The notes under the pieces were generated by a model. It saw nothing but the letters and a program-made list of their open reading frames with translations, ran no database searches and had not been told where the DNA came from. Position numbers and translations under genes: made by a program. Shown piece after piece: positions 22,490 to 25,889 of a stretch of 25,889 nucleotides of DNA (its first letter is position 1; every line of letters starts with the position of its first letter). This DNA is from a virus: the IMG/VR virus record IMGVR_UViG_3300044941_000040, positions 1 to 25,889 of that record; one strand, given 5' to 3'.

Positions 22490-22534
22490 GGAATCCTTCT
22501 CTTCACTCTTCCCAGGGATACGAAGCCAAACTAG
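22490..22534 (-). promoter_or_regulatory. Promoter-like element upstream of structural genes
   Basis: On the minus strand 22,534-22,512 reads CTAGTTTGGCTTC, then G, then TATCCCTGG, identical to the terminal copy at 799-777 except for one base. The downstream flank is also related (GAAG-rich, ending GGATTCC). It lies in the gap between the dNMP kinase stop and the first structural gene, 6 bases before that gene's GTG. Length, strand bias and placement at a module boundary (like T7 phi-6.5) fit a phage RNA polymerase promoter. No bacterial -35/-10 pair is evident. A processing signal is the main alternative. Confidence 0.65.
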
Positions 22535-22551
22535 CTCCGTTCCCTGGGAAG
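22508..22551 (-). promoter_or_regulatory. Perfect 11-bp inverted repeat overlapping promoter-like element
   Basis: CTTCCCAGGGA (22,508-22,518) and TCCCTGGGAAG (22,541-22,551) are exact complements separated by 22 bases. The left arm overlaps the conserved promoter-like core; the right arm does not and is absent at the terminal copy. RNA read from upstream would fold into a hairpin with no U tract after it. It could be a processing site in read-through transcripts from the polymerase genes (T7 R6.5 is in a similar place) or an operator-like dyad. Confidence 0.65.
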
Positions 22552-22569
22552 CTACGCTACAGGAGGGTT

Positions 22570-23190
22570 TCAGCCGACAATAAGCTTCTTGAGTTTCTGC
22601 CGATACTCCGGGAGAGTCCCGTCGTTCACGACAATGTCGTCGAACCTGTAGTCCGCGAGGAGCCCGTGGACCCGAGGGTCGAGGTCCGCCCCCGAGACTC
22701 CCGGCCGGACGATCTTGATGAGCTTCCCGCCGAGAGCCCGCACGGCATCCGCCTCGTTGGCGAACCGAATGTCGTCCACCACGACGTTGAGGCCTTGCAT
22801 CAGGTGGTGAAGAGTGCGCTCCTTCCAGGCCAGAACCCACAGGTCAGGGTGGATCAGGGCGCGGCCGAGGGCGGTCCCGATCAGGTCCATCACGCGGCGG
22901 CCCGTCAGGGTGACGCCGGGCACGATGGTGACGTCACGGGCCTTCTCCGCCCCAGTCCCCCACAGCATTGAGACGGCCACCTCCTTCTTCACACCAAGCT
23001 GGCAGAGGAAGGACAGGCACGTCTCCTTGAGGGGCTCCGCGAAGGGGCGCGGATCGTAGCCGTAGAGGCGGGCCACTTTCGCGGCCTCCGACTTGCCCAC
23101 CTGAGGCACGTCCGAGTAGAAGCCGATCAGGGAGCCTCGCCGGTTGTGTGTATACGGCGGCATGTCCATCGGCAGCATCATGATGCTCAT
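22570..23190 (-). CDS. Deoxynucleoside monophosphate kinase
   Basis: Phosphorylates dNMPs to dNDPs for phage DNA synthesis. The 206-aa product has a P-loop region FYSDVPQVGKSEAA at about 24-37; GKS (32-34) is kept, but the first glycine of the usual GxxxxGK[ST] is Asp27. Further family-like features are GRRVMDLIGTALGRALIHPD, WKERTLHHLM, NVVVDDIRFANEADAVRALG (135-154) and IKIVRPG. The ATG at 23,190 has AAGGAG seven bases upstream and lies four bases after the exonuclease stop; longer in-frame starts would overlap that gene. T7 itself lacks this gene at this place; other podoviruses carry one. Confidence 0.87.
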   Translation of the reverse strand: MSIMMLPMDMPPYTHNRRGSLIGFYSDVPQVGKSEAAKVARLYGYDPRPFAEPLKETCLSFLCQLGVKKEVAVSMLWGTGAEKARDVTIVPGVTLTGRRVMDLIGTALGRALIHPDLWVLAWKERTLHHLMQGLNVVVDDIRFANEADAVRALGGKLIKIVRPGVSGADLDPRVHGLLADYRFDDIVVNDGTLPEYRQKLKKLIVG

Positions 23191-23194
23191 CTGG

Positions 23195-23935
23195 TCACTC
23201 CTTCGGTGGGTTCCAGAGGATCGGCCGCTTGGTCGTGAAGTCGAAGTCCTCGCCGCGCAGGATGCGGGCGACGCGGGCCTGAACGAGCATCTCGTCCCGG
23301 TCCCCGAAGGCCTTCTCGATGGCGGCCCACATCTCGGCGCGAGTGCCCCACCCCGGGGAGTTCCCGAAGATGATCGCCTCGGCCTTCTTCGGGCCGCAGC
23401 CACGGAGCCCCGGGTAGTTGTCCACCCGGTCGCCCGTGAGGGTCTGCGTCGCGTGGCGGTAGTCGGCATCGTCGAGGGTGACCTCGACCACCGCACCGTC
23501 CCGGAGGTGCAGTCCGGGGACCTGGAGGAGGTCCTTGTCGGTGGACCAGATGATCTTCCGGCCGGTCAGCACCCGGGAGGTCCCGAGGATGCCGAGGACG
23601 TCGTCGGCCTCAAGGGCGGGGCGCATGTAGGCGCCTCCTTCGAGTAGCTTCGCCCGCAGGGGAGCGAGCGCGAGAGGCTTCCGCGCTGACTTCCGCGGCG
23701 CCTTGTAAGGTGGGTAGATCGCCTTGCGGAAGTTCTCAGGGTGCGAGAGGGCGACCTTCACGTCGTCCGCCTTGGCCTGCGCCTTGAGCCGCTGGATCGC
23801 GTTCTGCACCTGCTCCCACGCGAGGTCCACATCGGCCGTGTAGGTGAACTGCCCGGGCTCCCACTCGAACGCCTTCTCGACGGCGCAGGCGTGCTCGTAG
23901 ACGAGGATGTCCCCGTCGATCAGGAGGGTCTTCAT
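23195..23935 (-). CDS. 5'-3' exonuclease, FEN/T7 gp6-like
   Basis: Metal-dependent 5'-3' exonuclease/flap nuclease that removes RNA primers and degrades host DNA. The 246-aa protein shows all expected acidic clusters: LLIDGD (D7, D9), RPALEADDVLG (E109, D111, D112), STDKDL (D133, D135) and LTGDRVDNYPGLRGCGPKKA (D169, D172), the last being the helix-hairpin-helix-like DNA-binding segment. T7 gp6 is 300 aa. The ATG at 23,935 lies in TGAGGAGCACATG, so the polymerase stop and the ribosome-binding site overlap. An earlier in-frame ATG at 23,971 would extend into the polymerase gene. Confidence 0.94.
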   Translation of the reverse strand: MKTLLIDGDILVYEHACAVEKAFEWEPGQFTYTADVDLAWEQVQNAIQRLKAQAKADDVKVALSHPENFRKAIYPPYKAPRKSARKPLALAPLRAKLLEGGAYMRPALEADDVLGILGTSRVLTGRKIIWSTDKDLLQVPGLHLRDGAVVEVTLDDADYRHATQTLTGDRVDNYPGLRGCGPKKAEAIIFGNSPGWGTRAEMWAAIEKAFGDRDEMLVQARVARILRGEDFDFTTKRPILWNPPKE

Positions 23936-23942
23936 GTGCTCC

Positions 23943-25829
23943 TCAATGGGTGTCGGCCCAGCTTTGGCCATGGACGGCGGACCCCCGGAGGGGGCACCGG
24001 AAGTTGAGCGAGATGCCAGCCTGACGGATGGACTCGGGACCTTCGCGCTTGATGGTCTCGACGTGCTGCGGCAGGCACTCGATCTGCCACTCGTCGTGGA
24101 CGTTCGCGACGAACTCGTAGTCGACCCCGGGTGTCATTCCGAGGGCCTGGAGGCGGACGTCGAGGATCACCAGGGCCTCCTTCATGATGACCGCACCGGC
24201 CGACTGGAGGAGGGTGTTGATCGCTGCCCGGGCGTTGCGGGGGTAGAGCTTCCTGCGGTCCAGCCCGTAGAGGAACTTCTGCGCCGCAAGGGTCTCGGTC
24301 ACCGCCTTGACCAGCTTGCCCGCCGCAGGGAGCGCGCGCGCGAACCGCTCCGCGCCCTTCCTTCCGACGCGGGCCTTGGCTTCCCGTGTCCCGCTGGCGC
24401 CGAGGGTCTCGCCGAGCTTGACGTCGCCTGCCCCGTAGAGCCATGCGTAGAACCACGTCTTGGCAATGTCGCGGCCGGACTGGTGCTGGCCCTCGACGAG
24501 GTAGCTCTTCGTCGGGTCCAGGCCGAGGGCGCGCGCGTTCACCGAGTGAATGTCGGTTCCCTTGGTCTTGTCGCCGTTGAGCACGGTCTCGATGTAGGCG
24601 CCGCCGTCATACTTCGCGAGGAAGTGGGCGAGGCAGCAGAGCTCCAGGGCCTCGGCATCGATGCCCACCAGGACGAACCCGGGAGAGGCCGTGAAGAGCG
24701 CCCGGCAGTTCTTCCCGTAGGGCGCCCTGAGCGAGGGCACCTGGGCGAGGTTCGGGGAGTGGTGCGTCATGCGGCCGGTGTGCGCCCCGAGGGTGTTCAC
24801 CCCACCATACAACCGGCCGTCCCGCACCCGGGAGAGCCATGCCTCCTGCCCCTCCGCAAGCTGCCCCAACCGCTTCTCGAGCATGAGGTAGCGGGCGGCG
24901 AGCTTCGCCTCCGGCCACGGAAGCTGGCCGAGGATATCATCGTCGATCTTCGGCTCGCCGGTCGGCGTGAACTCTGTCGGCGTCCACCCATAGAGCGCCT
25001 TGAGCCTCTTCGCGAGGTGCGCCCGGGAGGCGGGGTTGAAGGAGACGAGATCGATCTTGACGTAACGGCAGCCCTTGGTGATGCCGTCCTTCGGGCGGCT
25101 CACCTTCGGGTCCCGCTCGACGATCATCCCCCCCTTGCGCTCCGGCTCATACCAGGGATGGAACGCCTCACGGAGCTTGTGGGTGACCTCGGCACGCTCC
25201 TTCTCGAGCTCTATCCGGAGGGCCAAGGCCGCCTCTTCGTCGAAGGCGAACCCCCGGCGCTCCTGCCGAGAGATGATCAGGGCGACGGCGTGTTCCAGGG
25301 AGACGGCCCGGGGGCTCAGGTCCTTGGTGAGAAGGTCGCGGTAGAGGGCCGCCGTAGCCCGGACGTCCTGCACGCAGTAGTCCTGCATGGTCTTGGACCA
25401 GACGTCCCATCCCCCGGTGTAATCGTCCTTGAAGACCCCGGTGCGATACCCCCAGGCCTCCAGGCTATGCGCCCCGATAAGGTTCCTGGGGAGGATGCCG
25501 CGACGGACCAGGGGGGCATCGTGCTCCCGGAGAGCGTCGGCGCTGCGCCAAAGACGGGCCATCACCGCTGTATCCGTGACCTTCCCCTTAGGGGTGAGAT
25601 CAGGAAACAACTTCCCGATGACCGGGATGTCATACTTGATGACGTTGTGGCCGATGACCTCCTCGGCGTGGAGCAGTCGGGTCAGCCCCTCGCGGATGCT
25701 GTGGTAGCCCGGCTGGTCGGCACAGGAGAAGACCTCCCCGGTGTCGACGTCTTCGAGCACCAGGGAGTGGATGACGGAGACCGTGTCGAGGAACCCGTCA
25801 GTCTCAAGGTCGAAGAAGTAGCGTGCCAT
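23943..25829 (-). CDS. DNA polymerase I (family A, T7 gp5-like)
   Basis: Replicative DNA polymerase with proofreading, 628 aa (T7 gp5: 704). Exonuclease motifs are FFDLETDG (D7, E9), GHNVIKYD (N62, D67) and YCVQD (Y151, D155). Polymerase motif A is GIDAEALELCCLAHF (D391, E396), motif B is R453, K457, Y461 and YG 465-466, and motif C is VHDEW (D579). The residue after E-L, Arg in T7 and most relatives, is Cys398. Most of the missing length lies before SFNPASR (263-269), in the thumb/thioredoxin-binding area, so dependence on host thioredoxin is unclear. The ATG at 25,829 follows GAGAGGG. All catalytic residues are present. Confidence 0.96.
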   Translation of the reverse strand: MARYFFDLETDGFLDTVSVIHSLVLEDVDTGEVFSCADQPGYHSIREGLTRLLHAEEVIGHNVIKYDIPVIGKLFPDLTPKGKVTDTAVMARLWRSADALREHDAPLVRRGILPRNLIGAHSLEAWGYRTGVFKDDYTGGWDVWSKTMQDYCVQDVRATAALYRDLLTKDLSPRAVSLEHAVALIISRQERRGFAFDEEAALALRIELEKERAEVTHKLREAFHPWYEPERKGGMIVERDPKVSRPKDGITKGCRYVKIDLVSFNPASRAHLAKRLKALYGWTPTEFTPTGEPKIDDDILGQLPWPEAKLAARYLMLEKRLGQLAEGQEAWLSRVRDGRLYGGVNTLGAHTGRMTHHSPNLAQVPSLRAPYGKNCRALFTASPGFVLVGIDAEALELCCLAHFLAKYDGGAYIETVLNGDKTKGTDIHSVNARALGLDPTKSYLVEGQHQSGRDIAKTWFYAWLYGAGDVKLGETLGASGTREAKARVGRKGAERFARALPAAGKLVKAVTETLAAQKFLYGLDRRKLYPRNARAAINTLLQSAGAVIMKEALVILDVRLQALGMTPGVDYEFVANVHDEWQIECLPQHVETIKREGPESIRQAGISLNFRCPLRGSAVHGQSWADTH

Positions 25830-25851
25830 GCGCCCTCTCGTTGGAGTGGCA

Positions 25852-25872
25852 GGGGGGGGGGGGGGGGGGGGG
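25852..25872. repeat. Homopolymer of 21 G
   Basis: Twenty-one consecutive G on the plus strand, then TT and five more G. It lies 22 bases upstream of the DNA polymerase start codon, so on the transcribed strand it is a C21 tract in the leader. Only 17 bases follow before the window ends. Tracts of this length are unstable during replication and are also a known artefact of two-colour sequencing, so the exact length is not reliable. Confidence 0.8.
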
Positions 25873-25889
25873 TTGGGGGCCGAGAAACC

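Overview
The window looks like the late (structural, packaging and lysis) half of a T7-like podovirus genome, visibly G+C-rich, read backwards. Every gene I can support lies on the minus strand, so transcription runs from about 25,830 down to 809. The gene order follows bacteriophage T7 closely: DNA polymerase, 5'-3' exonuclease, (dNMP kinase), small connector-region genes, portal, scaffold, major capsid, tail tubular A, tail tubular B, gp13-, gp14-, gp15- and gp16-like internal virion proteins, tail fibre, holin-like protein, small terminase, endolysin and large terminase. No RNA polymerase, primase/helicase or ligase is in the window; in this genome plan they would lie beyond the right edge. 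The host cannot be named from the sequence. The base composition and the peptidoglycan- and polysaccharide-directed enzymes suggest a G+C-rich Gram-negative host, which is inference.

Layout by increasing coordinate. 1-808: a gene-free zone of 12- and 24-bp tandem arrays, inverted repeats, a hairpin element that recurs at 2,931, and a promoter-like element that recurs at 22,490. Its place after the large terminase corresponds to the T7 right end (phi-OR, short-repeat array, terminal repeat). 809-3,443: large terminase, M15-type endolysin, small terminase and a holin-like coiled-coil/membrane protein. 3,445-8,004: an adhesin cassette with two proteins carrying a T7 gp17-type N-terminal domain, a possible lectin-like protein, an SGNH esterase and two small proteins. 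8,058-14,697: four internal (ejected) virion proteins. 14,694-17,644: tail tubular proteins B and A. 17,657-17,699: an intrinsic terminator directly after the capsid gene, as in T7. 17,720-22,484: capsid, a structured leader, two very small genes not easily seen by length-based gene finding (a 46-aa lipoprotein and a 12-aa basic peptide), a small head-region protein, scaffold, portal and small genes. 22,490-22,551: promoter-like element overlapping a perfect 11-bp inverted repeat. 22,570-25,829: dNMP kinase, exonuclease and DNA polymerase. 25,852-25,872: a run of 21 G.

The genes are packed tightly, with ATGA, GTGA or TGATG overlaps at many junctions, so translational coupling is likely. Regulation appears to be carried by a few non-coding elements at the module boundaries. 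These include two copies of a 23-bp core that may be the phage RNA polymerase promoter, and two copies of a hairpin whose inner stem differs by a compensatory pair change while an eight-base loop core is kept. No CRISPR array, tRNA, insertion sequence or defence system was found. The most novel material is the non-coding regulatory and terminal architecture and the small genes beside the capsid.
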